Assembly (NCBI RefSeq): GCF_041321155.1
Contig: NZ_JBGGWB010000001.1
Coordinates: 620,001 to 684,000, forward strand
Direction of reading: 5' to 3'
DNA length: 64,000 bases
Origin: Sphingomonas sp. IW22
GTDB lineage: Bacteria > Pseudomonadota > Alphaproteobacteria > Sphingomonadales > Sphingomonadaceae
The translations under genes and the position numbers were made by a program. A model generated the notes under the pieces. That model worked only from the letters and a program-made list of their open reading frames with translations. It ran no database searches and was not told the DNA's origin. Positions 37,435 to 46,244 of this stretch are shown here, piece after piece. How positions within the stretch are numbered: position 1 is the stretch's first letter; every line of letters begins with the position of its first letter.

Positions 37435-37465
37435 GGGGCGGCTCCATCCGGGGCCGCCCCTTTTT
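37435..37465 (+). terminator. Intrinsic terminator of infC
   Basis: GGGGCGGC (37435-37442) and GCCGCCCC (37453-37460) pair around a 10-nt loop and are followed by TTTTT; an AAAAA run precedes the stem. Confidence 0.88.
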
Positions 37466-37510
37466 CATGGCTTCAGGCTGAGGACTTAGAAAAGACCGCT
37501 TTCGGCAGAA

Positions 37511-37545
37511 TGGTTAGCCGTCCGACTATGGGTGGTTAGCGTCCG
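37511..37545. repeat. Short imperfect direct repeat in intergenic DNA
   Basis: TGGTTAGCCGTCCG (37511-37524) recurs as TGGTTAGCGTCCG (37533-37545), with ACTATGGG between. The gap from the infC terminator to 37588 otherwise shows no gene. Its role is unknown; it may be part of an interspersed genomic element. Confidence 0.5.
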
Positions 37546-37588
37546 GTCTGCTTTGACGCGGGGAGCCGCCTCAGAGCGGTCCGGGTCG

Positions 37589-37768
37589 TCAGTAAAACGG
37601 GCCTCTTGTTAGCACTCCGATGATCCAGCCTATGAAGAGGATTGTCCCTCCGCCCCAAGCGGCGAACGCCCACTGACGGCGGCGCACATCGCGGTATGTT
37701 TGCGCTACGCAGTAGATCAGCATCGGCAGTAACATCAGAACGCCGATCAGAACGGCGATGACTTGCAT
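37589..37768 (-). CDS. Small two-helix membrane protein
   Basis: The protein has 59 residues from MQVIAVLIGVLMLLPMLIY at 37768, with GGGAGAGAG just upstream. It has two predicted membrane helices joined by a short charged loop (QTYRDVRRRQW). No family is recognised. Confidence 0.6.
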   Translation of the reverse strand: MQVIAVLIGVLMLLPMLIYCVAQTYRDVRRRQWAFAAWGGGTILFIGWIIGVLTRGPFY

Positions 37769-37887
37769 TCTCTCTCTCCCGATGTCCGCTTCCGAGCATG
37801 GTCCACGGCACCGGCTACGTACAGCTTTGGGGCGCTTGCCGACCGGCCCCACATAAGCCTACGGCCTAGAGGCAGCGCGGCGGGTGA

Positions 37888-38121
37888 TCAGGGGCCGCCC
37901 GCGTCGTTGCCATCGCCGCTTGCATCGCGGTCGGACGGAGCGACATCTTCGCCACGCCGCGTGCGCCGCTTGCGCAGATGGCGCCGCAACAGCACGCCGC
38001 GCAGCAGCACCACGCCCACGATCGCGGTCGCTAGCAACAAAAAGGTCGGCGTATCCAGCGCCTCGACCGGTGCCGCCGCGATCAGCAGCGGTGCGGCGAG
38101 CAGCAACAGGGGCAGCGGCAT
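37888..38121 (-). CDS. Small single-pass protein with PEP-CTERM-like tail
   Basis: The protein has 77 residues from MPLPLLLLAAPLLIAAAP at 38121 (GAAGGAG 6 nt upstream; earlier ATGs are too close to the SD). A hydrophobic N-terminus is followed by LDTPTFLLLATAIVGVVLL and the basic run RRHLRKRRTRR, an arrangement like the PEP-CTERM sorting tail, although the PEP is replaced by DTP. The end is Asp/Gly-rich. It lies 22 bp downstream of glnD on the same strand. Confidence 0.55.
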   Translation of the reverse strand: MPLPLLLLAAPLLIAAAPVEALDTPTFLLLATAIVGVVLLRGVLLRRHLRKRRTRRGEDVAPSDRDASGDGNDAGGP

Positions 38122-38143
38122 CGTCATCTCCTTCAACCGGCGC

Positions 38144-40888
38144 TCAGGCCGCGTTCGCCATGGTGCTATCGCTCGCCGCCTCCAGCAACCGACGCTCTAG
38201 GGTCCGCATCCGCCCGGTGGCGTCGATTTTGTCGCCGATCAGGTCGGTCACGTAAAAGGTGTCGACCGCGCGCTCGCCATAAGTGGCGACATGCGCGGAA
38301 TGGATCGTCACCTTCGACTGGAACAGCGCATTGGCCAGATGGAACAGCAGCGCCGGGCGGTCGCGGGCGTTCACCTCGACCACGGTAAAGCGGTTGGAGG
38401 CGTGATTGTCGATCAACACGGCCGGTTCAATCTGAAACGCCTCCGCCCGTACGCGCGGCAGCGGCTTTGCCTTCAGCCGTTCGGTGATGCGCGCCCGGTT
38501 CAGCAGCGCGTCGCCGATCGCGCTTTTCAGCCGCTCAATCTGTCCGGGGTCGTCGAAGGGGCGGCCCAGCGGGTCCTGCACCAGGAAATTGTCCAGCGCC
38601 ATCCCCTCTCGCGTGGTGTGGATCCGCGCGTCGATGATGTTGCCGCCCGCCGCATGAATGGCACCGGCAATGCGATAGAAGATGCCGGGATGATCGGCGG
38701 CATAGATGGTGACCAGCGTCGCGCCCCGCTCGGCATCGGGCTGGGCGTCGATCGAGAGTTTTTCGTCACCCGACCGCTCGATCAACTTTGCGTTGCGTTC
38801 GAGGACATCGGCCGGTTCGGCCACCCAATAGCTTTCGGGCAGCTTCTTCACCAACCGCTCGAACGCAGGCGAGTCCCATCCCAGCGCCTGTGACAGCCCA
38901 GCCTGTTTGGCGGCGACACGCTCGTCCCGCCCACGCTGCTTGTGGCCCAGGCGCAGCACCTCCTCCGCCGAGTCGTACAGGTCGGTGATCAACTGGCGCT
39001 TCCAGCCGTTCCATGTTCCCGGCCCGACCGCGCGAATATCGACCACGGTCAACATCATCAGCATCATCAGCCGCTGTGGGCTTTGCACCGCGCTGGCGAA
39101 GTCGAGAATGGTCTTGAAGTCCGACAGGTCGCGCTTGAACGCGGTGGCCGACATCAGCAGGTGCCAGCGGACCAGCCACGCGACCGTTTCCGTCTCCGCC
39201 GGCGTCAAGCCCAGGCGCGGGCACAGCCGCTCGGCCACTTCGGCACCCAGCACCGAATGGTCGCCACCCCGGCCCTTGGCGATGTCATGCAAGAGGACCG
39301 CCACATACAGCGCACGGCGCGAAACGATCTGCGGGAACAATGCGGTGGCGACCGGATGATCTTCCACCAACAGGCCGCGTTCGATTTGCGACAACAGGCC
39401 GACGGCGCGGATCGTGTGCTCATCGACCGTATAATGATGATACATGTCGAACTGCATCTGCGCGACGACGCGGCCGAAATCGGGCATGAAGCGGCCGAAC
39501 ACCCCCGCCTCGTTCATCCAGCGCAACACCGTTTCGGGGTCACGCGGACTGGTCAACAGGTCGAGGAAAAGGGCGTTCGCGCGTTTGTCGCGGCGATAAT
39601 CATCGACCAGCTTGGCATCGCGTCCCGCGGCGCGCATCGCCAGCGGGTGGATTTCGACCCCGTGAATATCGGCGAGCGAAAACAGCTCGATCAGGCGGAC
39701 CGGGTCTTCGCGAAAGAAATCGTCACGCGGCAGCGCCAGTCGTCCGCGATCAAGGACGAACCCATTGAGCTTGCGCGGCGATCGACGGATGAAGGGCAAC
39801 CCGAAGCGGCGCCCGCGGGCGGCAAAGGTCTCGTCCAGATGCGCCAGGAACACGCCCGTCAGGTCCCCGACGGTCTTCGCCTGCAGGAAGTAGAACTGCA
39901 TGAACCGCTCGACCGCCAGCTTGCCGGGCCGGTCGGCATAGGCCATGCGCGCCGCGATCTCGCGCTGCATGTCGAACGTCAGGCGATCCTCCGCCCGCCC
40001 CGCAATCTGGTGAAGGTGACAGCGCACCGCCCAAAGGAAGTTTTCCGCGCGGTGGAAACGGCGATATTCCTGCCGCGTCAGCAGCCCCTTTTCGACCAGT
40101 TCGGCGGCGCGCTGCACGCCGTAAGCGTCCTTGGCGATCCAGAACAGCGTGTGCAGGTCGCGCAGGCCGCCCTTGCCCTCCTTTACATTGGGTTCGACGA
40201 CATAACGGCTGTCGCCCATCTTGCGATGCCGCTGGTCGCGCTCGGCCAGCTTCTCGGCGATGAAGCCGCGCGTGTCCGACTGAACCTCAAGCCGGAAGCG
40301 GCGCGACGCTTCGTCGTAGAGGTCCGTATCGCCCCAGACGTAACGCCCCTCCAGCAGCGCGGTGCGGACTGTCACGTCGGACTTGGCCATGCGGATCATT
40401 TCGTCCAGCGACCGGGACGAATGGCCGACCTTCAGCCCCATGTCCCACAGCGAATAGAGCATGGATTCGATGACCTGTTCGCACCAGCCGGTGCGCTTCC
40501 ACGGCGACAGGAAGCCAAGGTCGATGTCCGAATGGGGCGCCATTTCCCCCCGGCCATAGCCGCCGACCGCGATCAGGGTCATGCGCTCGGCCGCAGTAGG
40601 GTTGTTGTTGGGGTAAAGCCGCTGGACGGTGAAGTCCCACAACAGACGCAACAGCTGGTCAGTCAGGAACGCCTGCCCCGCCGCCGCTTCGAGCCCGCGG
40701 GTTGGATGTTCGGCGAAACGGCGCATGATTTCGCTGCGCCCCGCGTCCAGCGCTTCCTTGAGCATCTGGGTCGATGCATGGCGCATCGCGGCCGTATCGC
40801 CGTGCGGCAGGGCCTCAAGCCGATCGGCGATGGCACGCCGATCGATGATGGTGCGTCTGTTGGGCAGGCTGGAAAAGCGGTTGGGCAT
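38144..40888 (-). CDS. glnD: PII uridylyltransferase / uridylyl-removing enzyme
   Basis: The protein has 914 residues. It is the glutamine sensor that uridylylates PII at low glutamine and deuridylylates it at high glutamine. The nucleotidyltransferase domain has AVGGYGRGEMAPHSDIDLGF (about 110), followed by the RDLHTLFWIAKDAYG segment, an HD hydrolase domain with VAVLLHDIAKGRGGDHSVLG (about 510), and two C-terminal ACT domains (about 705-780 and 815-890). It acts on the GlnB encoded at 2488-2826 in the same window. A 702-codon opposite-strand frame is a shadow. Confidence 0.97.
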   Translation of the reverse strand: MPNRFSSLPNRRTIIDRRAIADRLEALPHGDTAAMRHASTQMLKEALDAGRSEIMRRFAEHPTRGLEAAAGQAFLTDQLLRLLWDFTVQRLYPNNNPTAAERMTLIAVGGYGRGEMAPHSDIDLGFLSPWKRTGWCEQVIESMLYSLWDMGLKVGHSSRSLDEMIRMAKSDVTVRTALLEGRYVWGDTDLYDEASRRFRLEVQSDTRGFIAEKLAERDQRHRKMGDSRYVVEPNVKEGKGGLRDLHTLFWIAKDAYGVQRAAELVEKGLLTRQEYRRFHRAENFLWAVRCHLHQIAGRAEDRLTFDMQREIAARMAYADRPGKLAVERFMQFYFLQAKTVGDLTGVFLAHLDETFAARGRRFGLPFIRRSPRKLNGFVLDRGRLALPRDDFFREDPVRLIELFSLADIHGVEIHPLAMRAAGRDAKLVDDYRRDKRANALFLDLLTSPRDPETVLRWMNEAGVFGRFMPDFGRVVAQMQFDMYHHYTVDEHTIRAVGLLSQIERGLLVEDHPVATALFPQIVSRRALYVAVLLHDIAKGRGGDHSVLGAEVAERLCPRLGLTPAETETVAWLVRWHLLMSATAFKRDLSDFKTILDFASAVQSPQRLMMLMMLTVVDIRAVGPGTWNGWKRQLITDLYDSAEEVLRLGHKQRGRDERVAAKQAGLSQALGWDSPAFERLVKKLPESYWVAEPADVLERNAKLIERSGDEKLSIDAQPDAERGATLVTIYAADHPGIFYRIAGAIHAAGGNIIDARIHTTREGMALDNFLVQDPLGRPFDDPGQIERLKSAIGDALLNRARITERLKAKPLPRVRAEAFQIEPAVLIDNHASNRFTVVEVNARDRPALLFHLANALFQSKVTIHSAHVATYGERAVDTFYVTDLIGDKIDATGRMRTLERRLLEAASDSTMANAA

Positions 40889-40941
40889 GGCCGCCTAGAT
40901 AAGCGGCGGCATCGCGATTGTCGCGCCGCCTTTGGTCGTGG

Positions 40942-40981
40942 CGGGCGGACCGGGCGGCGCGACGTCCGCCCGGTCCGCCCG
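40942..40981. repeat. 16-bp perfect inverted repeat between glnD and grpE
   Basis: CGGGCGGACCGGGCGG (40942-40957) and CCGCCCGGTCCGCCCG (40966-40981) pair around an 8-nt loop, directly downstream of the grpE stop (40987). No T-run follows on either strand. It likely marks the 3' end of the hrcA-grpE mRNA. Confidence 0.75.
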
Positions 40982-40986
40982 ATTGC

Positions 40987-41556
40987 TTATTCGGCCGCCT
41001 TGGCCACGCCGACCAGAGCCGGGCGCAACAGACGGTCGCGGATCATGTAGCCGGCCTGAACCTCCTGCACGATCGTGCCGGGAGCGGTATCGGCAGTGGG
41101 CACTTCGAACATCGCCTGATGACGGTTGGGATCCAGGGCCTCCCCGACCGAGACGATGCGGCTGATGCCGTGGCGCGCAAAGATGCTGTCCAGTTCACGC
41201 CCCGTCGCGTCGAGGCCGGTCACCAGCCCCTTGAACTTCTCGTCCTCCCGCAGCTCTTCGGGAATGGCGGCCAGCCCGCGCGTCAGATTGTCGGCAACCG
41301 ACAGCACGTCGCGGGCAAAGGCGGTGGCGGCATAGGTGCGCGCGTCAGCCGCTTCCTTTTCGGCGCGGCGGCGGACATTCTGCACCTCTGCCTGGGCATA
41401 CAGCACCTGCCGCTTGGCGTCGGCCAATTCGGCCTCCAGCTCGCTCAGGCGGTCATGCTCGGCCACTTCGGGCGCGGCTTCGGCCGTCGCTTCGCGCAGC
41501 GCTTCGTTTTCGGTGTTGGCGACAGCTTCGGCCGCCGTCGTATTGTCCTGTTCCAT
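40987..41556 (-). CDS. grpE: Nucleotide exchange factor GrpE
   Basis: The protein has 189 residues from MEQDNTTAAEAV at 41556, with AGGGG upstream. It is a co-chaperone of DnaK. It has a long N-terminal acidic/coiled-coil part (HDRLSELEAELADAKRQ, RRRAEKEAADAR) and the GrpE signature HGISRIVSVGEALDPNRHQAM with the beta-domain end GYMIRDRLLRPALVGVAK. It lies 17 bp downstream of hrcA on the same strand. Confidence 0.97.
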   Translation of the reverse strand: MEQDNTTAAEAVANTENEALREATAEAAPEVAEHDRLSELEAELADAKRQVLYAQAEVQNVRRRAEKEAADARTYAATAFARDVLSVADNLTRGLAAIPEELREDEKFKGLVTGLDATGRELDSIFARHGISRIVSVGEALDPNRHQAMFEVPTADTAPGTIVQEVQAGYMIRDRLLRPALVGVAKAAE

Positions 41557-41573
41557 AAGCCCCTGTGACGCAG

Positions 41574-42614
41574 TCAACTCAAGAGCCGCGATAATGTCGC
41601 GGCGGTCAGATCCACCATGGGCACGACGCGCGCATAGTTCAACCGCGTCGGGCCGATCACGCCCACCACGCCGACCACCCGACCGTCCAGCGAACGCACG
41701 GGTTTGGCGATCACCGAAGAGCCGGACAGGGAGAACAACTTGTTCTCGGACCCGATGAAGATCCGCGCCGCATCGCCTTCACGCGCGGAATCGAGCAGCC
41801 GGGCAATCTCCTCCTTACCCTCCAGCTCGTCCAGCAACAGCCGGACCCGGTCCAGATCGTCGGCGGCGCCCATGTCCAGCAACCGCGCCTGACCGCGCAC
41901 GATCAGAACCGGGCGCTGATCGCCGTCCTGGCTCCACACCGCCAGCCCGCGTTCGATCAGGTCGCGTGCGGCGGCGTCCAGCGCGGCGCGCTCCCGCTCG
42001 ATCTGACCGGCGAGCCGCGCCCGCGCTTCGCTGAGCGTCTGACCCGCCAGCATGGCGGACAGGTAATTGGCCGCCTGTTCCAGCGCATAGGGCGGCAGGC
42101 CGGGCGGCAGGTCGACGACGCGGTTCTCGACCGATCCGTCCTCTCCCACCAGCACGGCCAGCGCCTTGTCATGGCTGAGCGGCACGAAACCGACCTGGCG
42201 CAGCCGTGGCTCCCGCTTGGGCACCAGCACCAGACCGGCGCAGGCCGACAGGCCCGACAGCACCGCCGTGGTATTGGCGATCGCGTCCTCGACCGGCCCG
42301 CCCTCATGCGCCTGACGCTCGATCGCGGTGCGTTCCTCGACCGAGGGCTCGTGGCTCTGCATCATGCCATCGACGAACAGCCGCAGCCCGCTTTCGGTCG
42401 GCATCCTTCCGGCGGAAGTATGCGGCGCGGCAAGCAGCCCCGCTTCCTCCAGATCCTGCATCACGTTGCGGATCGATGCGGGCGACAGGTTCAGACCCGA
42501 AATCTTGGACAAGGTGCGCGAACCCACCGGCAATCCGGTGTCGAGATAGCTTTCAACGACGATCCTGAACACGTCGCGCGCGCGGTCGGTCATCTCCTGG
42601 ATCGGGGGCGTCAT
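41574..42614 (-). CDS. hrcA: Heat-inducible transcription repressor HrcA
   Basis: The protein has 346 residues from MTPPIQEMTDRARDVF at 42614. HrcA represses heat-shock genes through CIRCE elements. Seen are the N-terminal winged helix YLDTGLPVGSRTLSKISGLNLSPASIRNVM and the wing HTSAGRMPTESGLRLFVDGMM; the C-terminal ligand/dimer domain ends with VVGVVGVIGPTRLNYARVV. No SD is seen before the ATG. A promoter-like region with a 12-bp palindrome lies directly upstream. No CIRCE was found in the window, so its targets are elsewhere. Confidence 0.96.
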   Translation of the reverse strand: MTPPIQEMTDRARDVFRIVVESYLDTGLPVGSRTLSKISGLNLSPASIRNVMQDLEEAGLLAAPHTSAGRMPTESGLRLFVDGMMQSHEPSVEERTAIERQAHEGGPVEDAIANTTAVLSGLSACAGLVLVPKREPRLRQVGFVPLSHDKALAVLVGEDGSVENRVVDLPPGLPPYALEQAANYLSAMLAGQTLSEARARLAGQIERERAALDAAARDLIERGLAVWSQDGDQRPVLIVRGQARLLDMGAADDLDRVRLLLDELEGKEEIARLLDSAREGDAARIFIGSENKLFSLSGSSVIAKPVRSLDGRVVGVVGVIGPTRLNYARVVPMVDLTAATLSRLLS

Positions 42615-42623
42615 GCCGCTGAT

Positions 42624-42635
42624 GTAGGCGCCTAC
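42624..42635 (-). promoter_or_regulatory. Palindrome within candidate hrcA promoter
   Basis: GTAGGCGCCTAC is a perfect palindrome lying between a possible -35 (TTGAGC) and a possible -10 (TACATC) on the minus strand, with 17 nt between the two hexamers. If used, transcription would begin at about the ATG of hrcA. The palindrome could be an operator. The call is tentative. Confidence 0.3.
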
Positions 42636-42645
42636 GCACCTGTGC

Positions 42646-43155
42646 TCAACGCTTTCCGACCAGATCCGCGATCGGCAACAGATCGGGCGCGGCGCGCAGG
42701 ACCGTGGCGACGCGCTGTGCCGCATCGCTGCGACAGCCCAGATACAGGCTGAGCGTCTGGGGCGCGGCGCCGGTGTTGCTGGCCCATCCAACCGCGATGC
42801 TGGGCATGTCGGTGGGCGCGATGCCGCACTCGTCGCTCTGCATGTCGATGCGCCGGTCGCCGCTGGCCGGGCGCACCGATGCCAGATGATCGATAAAGCG
42901 CCGCGCAACGTCGCGCGACACTTCGAACCGGCGCTCCCCGATAACGGCGGTATGCCGTTCCCCGGTGAACACGCCCTGCCCCTCTGGCGTCACGCTGACG
43001 CGGTAGACGGGGCAGGTGCCGAAACAGGGTTGGGTTGAGTAGGTGATCGCTTGCCTCTCGATCGGGATCGCCCCTGCGGGACCGGCGGGCATGTCGGTGG
43101 CACAACCCGCCGCTGCCAGCGGAAGCACAGCGAGGATCAGGGGGCGAAGCATCAT
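42646..43155 (-). CDS. DUF6438-type lipoprotein
   Basis: The protein has 169 residues with a lipobox AAGC (Cys18). The mature protein begins with the DUF6438-like block ITYSTQPCFGTCPVYRVSV, then GVFTGERHTAV and RRFIDHLASVRP. Four further cysteines lie in PCFGTCP, DECG and GCRS. The function of the family is unknown. It precedes hrcA by 31 bp, so hrcA could also be transcribed from its promoter. It is divergent from rph. Confidence 0.8.
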   Translation of the reverse strand: MMLRPLILAVLPLAAAGCATDMPAGPAGAIPIERQAITYSTQPCFGTCPVYRVSVTPEGQGVFTGERHTAVIGERRFEVSRDVARRFIDHLASVRPASGDRRIDMQSDECGIAPTDMPSIAVGWASNTGAAPQTLSLYLGCRSDAAQRVATVLRAAPDLLPIADLVGKR

Positions 43156-43232
43156 GGCAATTCCTTTCGGGGTGCTGGCGCCGGGCGGCCGGGGCCGCTA
43201 TCGCCACGGTCAACCAAATAGGAGCTGAATAG

Positions 43233-43949
43233 ATGCGCCCATCCGGCCGCGCCCCCGACGAAATGCGTGCGATCACCGTCGAACCCAATTTCACCCGCCA
43301 TGCCGAAGGATCGGTGCTGATCGGCTTCGGCGACACGCGCGTGCTGGTGACCGCCAGCGTCGAGGAACGCGTGCCGCCGTTCCTGCGCGGCAAGGGCGAA
43401 GGCTGGGTCACGGCCGAATACGGCATGCTGCCCCGCGCCACGCACACGCGCAGCAACCGTGAAGCGGCCAAGGGTAAGCAATCGGGACGCACGCAGGAAA
43501 TCCAGCGCCTGATCGGCCGCTCGCTGCGCGCGGTTACCGACCTGAAACTGTTGGGTGAACGTCAGATCACGCTCGACTGCGACGTGATCCAGGCCGATGG
43601 CGGCACCCGCACCGCGTCGATTTCGGGCGCATGGGTGGCCCTGCGCCTCGCCGTCGACAAGCTGCTGGCCGACGGCAAGCTGACGACCGACCCGATCCTG
43701 CATCAGGTCGCTGCCGTCAGCTGCGGCATCCATAACGGCCAGGCGGTCCTCGACCTCGACTATCCAGAGGATTCGGCTGCCGACGCTGACGCCAATTTCG
43801 TGCTGCTGGGCGATGGCCGCATTGCCGAGGCGCAGGCGACAGCAGAGGGCGCCTGTTATGACGAGGAATCGCTGCTCCGCCTGCTCCGCCTTGCGCGGAT
43901 CGGCTGCAACGAAATCTTCGCGGCACAGCGCAAGGCGGTGGGCCGGTGA
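43233..43949 (+). CDS. rph: Ribonuclease PH
   Basis: The protein has 238 residues. It is a phosphorolytic 3'-5' exoribonuclease that trims tRNA precursors. Seen are the family opening [30 protein letters not shown] (split here only for description), [46 protein letters not shown] and the C-terminal [15 protein letters not shown]. rdgB overlaps its stop in GTGA. Confidence 0.97.
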   Translation: MRPSGRAPDEMRAITVEPNFTRHAEGSVLIGFGDTRVLVTASVEERVPPFLRGKGEGWVTAEYGMLPRATHTRSNREAAKGKQSGRTQEIQRLIGRSLRAVTDLKLLGERQITLDCDVIQADGGTRTASISGAWVALRLAVDKLLADGKLTTDPILHQVAAVSCGIHNGQAVLDLDYPEDSAADADANFVLLGDGRIAEAQATAEGACYDEESLLRLLRLARIGCNEIFAAQRKAVGR

Positions 43950-44590
43950 GCGGCGAGGGTTCGGGACGGCAGGCGATCCGCCGCCTGGCGCCGGGGCGGC
44001 TGGTGATCGCCAGCCACAATGCGGGCAAGGTGCGCGAGATTCGCGAACTGCTCGGCCCCTATGGTATCGAACCGGTGTCGGCGGCGGAGCTGGAGCTGCC
44101 CGAGCCCGAAGAAACCGGCACGACCTTTGTCGCCAATGCCGAGCTTAAGGCGATGCAGGCCGCCGACCTGTCGGGCCTGCCCGCGCTAGCCGATGATTCG
44201 GGTCTGTGCGTCGATGCGCTGGGGGGCGAACCCGGCATTTTTTCGGCGCGCTGGGCCGGGCCGGGCAAGAATTTCGATACAGCGATGCGGTTGGTCGAGG
44301 ACCGGCTGGCCGCCATCGACCCCGCGCCCGCCCGCGACGCGCATTTCGTTTGCGCGCTCGCGCTGGCCTGGCCCGACGGTCATGTCGAGTGGTTTGAGGG
44401 CCGGGTCGAGGGTCGCTTGGTCTGGCCGCCGCGCGGCGACAACGGCTTTGGCTATGATGCGATGTTTCAGCCGCATGGCCATGAGCTGACCTTTGGAGAG
44501 ATGGACCCCGCCGAAAAGCACGGAATGAGCCACCGGGCTGATGCATTTCGGCAACTGGTTGAAAACGTTCTGCCGGTTTCAGACCAATAA
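43946..44590 (+). CDS. rdgB: Non-canonical purine NTP pyrophosphatase, RdgB/HAM1 type
   Basis: The protein has 214 residues with a GTG start overlapping the rph stop (GTGA, 43946-43949). It hydrolyses dITP/XTP to the monophosphates. Family motifs seen are [48 protein letters not shown] and the C-terminal [10 protein letters not shown] and [12 protein letters not shown]. It is part of an rph-rdgB-hemW cluster. Confidence 0.96.
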   Translation: MSGEGSGRQAIRRLAPGRLVIASHNAGKVREIRELLGPYGIEPVSAAELELPEPEETGTTFVANAELKAMQAADLSGLPALADDSGLCVDALGGEPGIFSARWAGPGKNFDTAMRLVEDRLAAIDPAPARDAHFVCALALAWPDGHVEWFEGRVEGRLVWPPRGDNGFGYDAMFQPHGHELTFGEMDPAEKHGMSHRADAFRQLVENVLPVSDQ

Positions 44591-44673
44591 GGCGGTCGGG
44601 ACGGACCCGAAACGCATTTCATTTGTTGCGACGCGGTGTGGACAGGGTTTAGTGACTTGTTCTTCTTCATGGG

Positions 44674-44688
44674 CGGGTCTCCGACCCG
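44674..44688 (+). other. Small stem-loop downstream of rdgB
   Basis: CGGGTC-TCC-GACCCG forms a 6-bp stem with a 3-nt loop about 85 nt after the rdgB stop and just before the SD of the next gene. It may be a weak terminator or a 5' leader element of the small exported protein gene. Confidence 0.35.
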
Positions 44689-44718
44689 GCCATTTGTTAG
44701 TTAAGGGAGATGCACATT

Positions 44719-44955
44719 ATGTTCGGTAAGATTCTCACCGCCGTCGCCGCGACCACCATCGCCGCTGCCCCCGTCGTTGCCGCCCCGGCCAACAGCCTGT
44801 CGGTTGCCAAGCAGGTCCGCGCTTCGACCGTTTCGGAAAAGAGCAGCAAGGCAACCGGCTCGCTGCTGTTCCCGGCCCTGATCGGCGCCGGCGTTGTCGC
44901 CATCCTCGTCGTCGGCCTGACCAACGACGGCGACGAGCTGCCCGACAGCAACTGA
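44719..44955 (+). CDS. Small exported/membrane protein
   Basis: The protein has 78 residues from the ATG at 44719 (MFGKILTAVAATTIAAAP), since AAGGGAG abuts the ATG at 44710 but is about 9 nt from 44719. A signal peptide ends near VVAAPA; the mature part has LLFPALIGAGVVAILVVGL, a membrane-type helix, and an acidic tail (NDGDELPDSN). Such short proteins recur in sphingomonads, but no function is known. Confidence 0.65.
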   Translation: MFGKILTAVAATTIAAAPVVAAPANSLSVAKQVRASTVSEKSSKATGSLLFPALIGAGVVAILVVGLTNDGDELPDSN

Positions 44956-44996
44956 TCGCAGTCCGCCGCCCGCCGACAGGCGGCGCACCGATTTCG

Positions 44997-45030
44997 GGAA
45001 AGGGGGGTCGAAAGGCCCTCCTTTTCTTTT
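44997..45030 (+). terminator. Probable terminator before hemW
   Basis: GAAAGGGGGG and CCCTCCTTTTC pair with one bulge around TCGAAAGG and end in CTTTT. It closes the small exported protein gene, so hemW probably has its own promoter or depends on read-through. Confidence 0.55.
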
Positions 45031-45103
45031 GCGCGCCATTTCTTTCGTGCCGGCGGGCGCCTTGCCCTTTCGCCCCGCCCTTCCCGTGGCCATAAGACAG
45101 GCG

Positions 45104-46243
45104 ATGAATGCCGAACCGCTCGCGCTCTACGTCCATTGGCCGTTCTGCGTTTCCAAATGCCCTTATTGCGATTTCAACAGCCATGTGCGCGAGGGCGTGG
45201 ATCAGGCGCGTTGGCTCGACGCGTTGCTGGCCGATCTGGCGCATGAAGCGGCGCTGACGCCGGGTCGGCGGCTGGGTTCGATCTTCTTTGGCGGCGGCAC
45301 GCCGTCGCTGATGCCGCCTGCCACTGTCGCGGCGCTGATCCAGGCGGCGGACCGCCACTGGGGGCTGGCGGCCGATTGCGAAATCACGCTCGAGGCCAAT
45401 CCGTCATCGGTTGAGGCGGCGCGCTTTGCCGATCTGGCGGCGGCGGGGGTCAATCGCGTGTCGCTGGGCCTGCAGGCGCTGGACGATGAAGCGCTGCACT
45501 TTCTGGGCCGCGCCCATTCGGTGCGCGAAGGACTGGCTGCGCTCGACACCGCACAGGCCGCTTTCGCGCGCGTGTCGTTCGACCTGATCTATGCCCGCCC
45601 CGATCAGTCGATGGCGGCGTGGGAGCAGGAACTGTCCCGCGCCATCGGCTTTGGCACCGGGCATTTGTCGCTTTATCAACTCACCATCGAACCTGGCACC
45701 CGCTTTGCCACGCTGGCGGCCAAGGGCGCGCTGACCATTCCCGATGCCGACAGCGCTGCCGACCTGTTCGAGCAGACGCGGGCGATCACCGCGGCGGCGG
45801 GGCTGCCCGCCTATGAGATCTCAAATCACGCCCGCCCCGGCGAGGAGAGCCGCCACAACCTGACCTATTGGCGTTACCGCGATTATGTCGGCGTCGGCCC
45901 CGGCGCGCATGGGCGGCGGACAGGCGATGCGACGTTTCGCCGGAAAAAGCCCGAAAACTGGCTGGCGGCGGTGGATCGCAACCGTCACGGCATCGAGACG
46001 AGCGAGGCGCTGGATCCTGCCACTCAGGCTGTCGAAGCGCTGCTGATGGGCTTGCGGCTGGAGGAAGGGATCGACCTGACCCGCATCGCCGCGCTGGCAG
46101 GGGGCACACCGCCGCTCGACCGCGCAAGGGTAGCGCGGCTGATCGAACAGGGGCTGATGGTTGGCGACGACACGCATCTGGGCGTCACCGCAGCGGGGAT
46201 GCCGGTGCTGGAGGCGATCCTGCGAGAGATCGTGACCGACTGA
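45104..46243 (+). CDS. hemW: Radical SAM heme chaperone HemW
   Basis: The protein has 379 residues from MNAEPLALYVHWPFC at 45104. The radical-SAM cluster is CxxxCxxC at Cys15, Cys19 and Cys22 (CVSKCPYC); GSIFFGGGTPSLM, ITLEANPSS, GVNRVSLGLQALDD, and YEISNHARPGEESRHNLTYW are HemW landmarks. HemW delivers heme to respiratory proteins and is often misnamed coproporphyrinogen oxidase. It ends 1 bp from the convergent GNAT gene. Confidence 0.94.
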   Translation: MNAEPLALYVHWPFCVSKCPYCDFNSHVREGVDQARWLDALLADLAHEAALTPGRRLGSIFFGGGTPSLMPPATVAALIQAADRHWGLAADCEITLEANPSSVEAARFADLAAAGVNRVSLGLQALDDEALHFLGRAHSVREGLAALDTAQAAFARVSFDLIYARPDQSMAAWEQELSRAIGFGTGHLSLYQLTIEPGTRFATLAAKGALTIPDADSAADLFEQTRAITAAAGLPAYEISNHARPGEESRHNLTYWRYRDYVGVGPGAHGRRTGDATFRRKKPENWLAAVDRNRHGIETSEALDPATQAVEALLMGLRLEEGIDLTRIAALAGGTPPLDRARVARLIEQGLMVGDDTHLGVTAAGMPVLEAILREIVTD

Positions 46244-46244
46244 C

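Noticed and set aside
38942..41050. 702-codon open frame antisense to glnD
   Set aside because: The sequence is Arg/Gln/His-rich without recognisable motifs, while the opposite strand has full-length GlnD.
42600..43232. CIRCE element (TTAGCACTC-N9-GAGTGCTAA) near hrcA
   Set aside because: I looked for it upstream of hrcA-grpE and between hrcA and rph; no match was seen.
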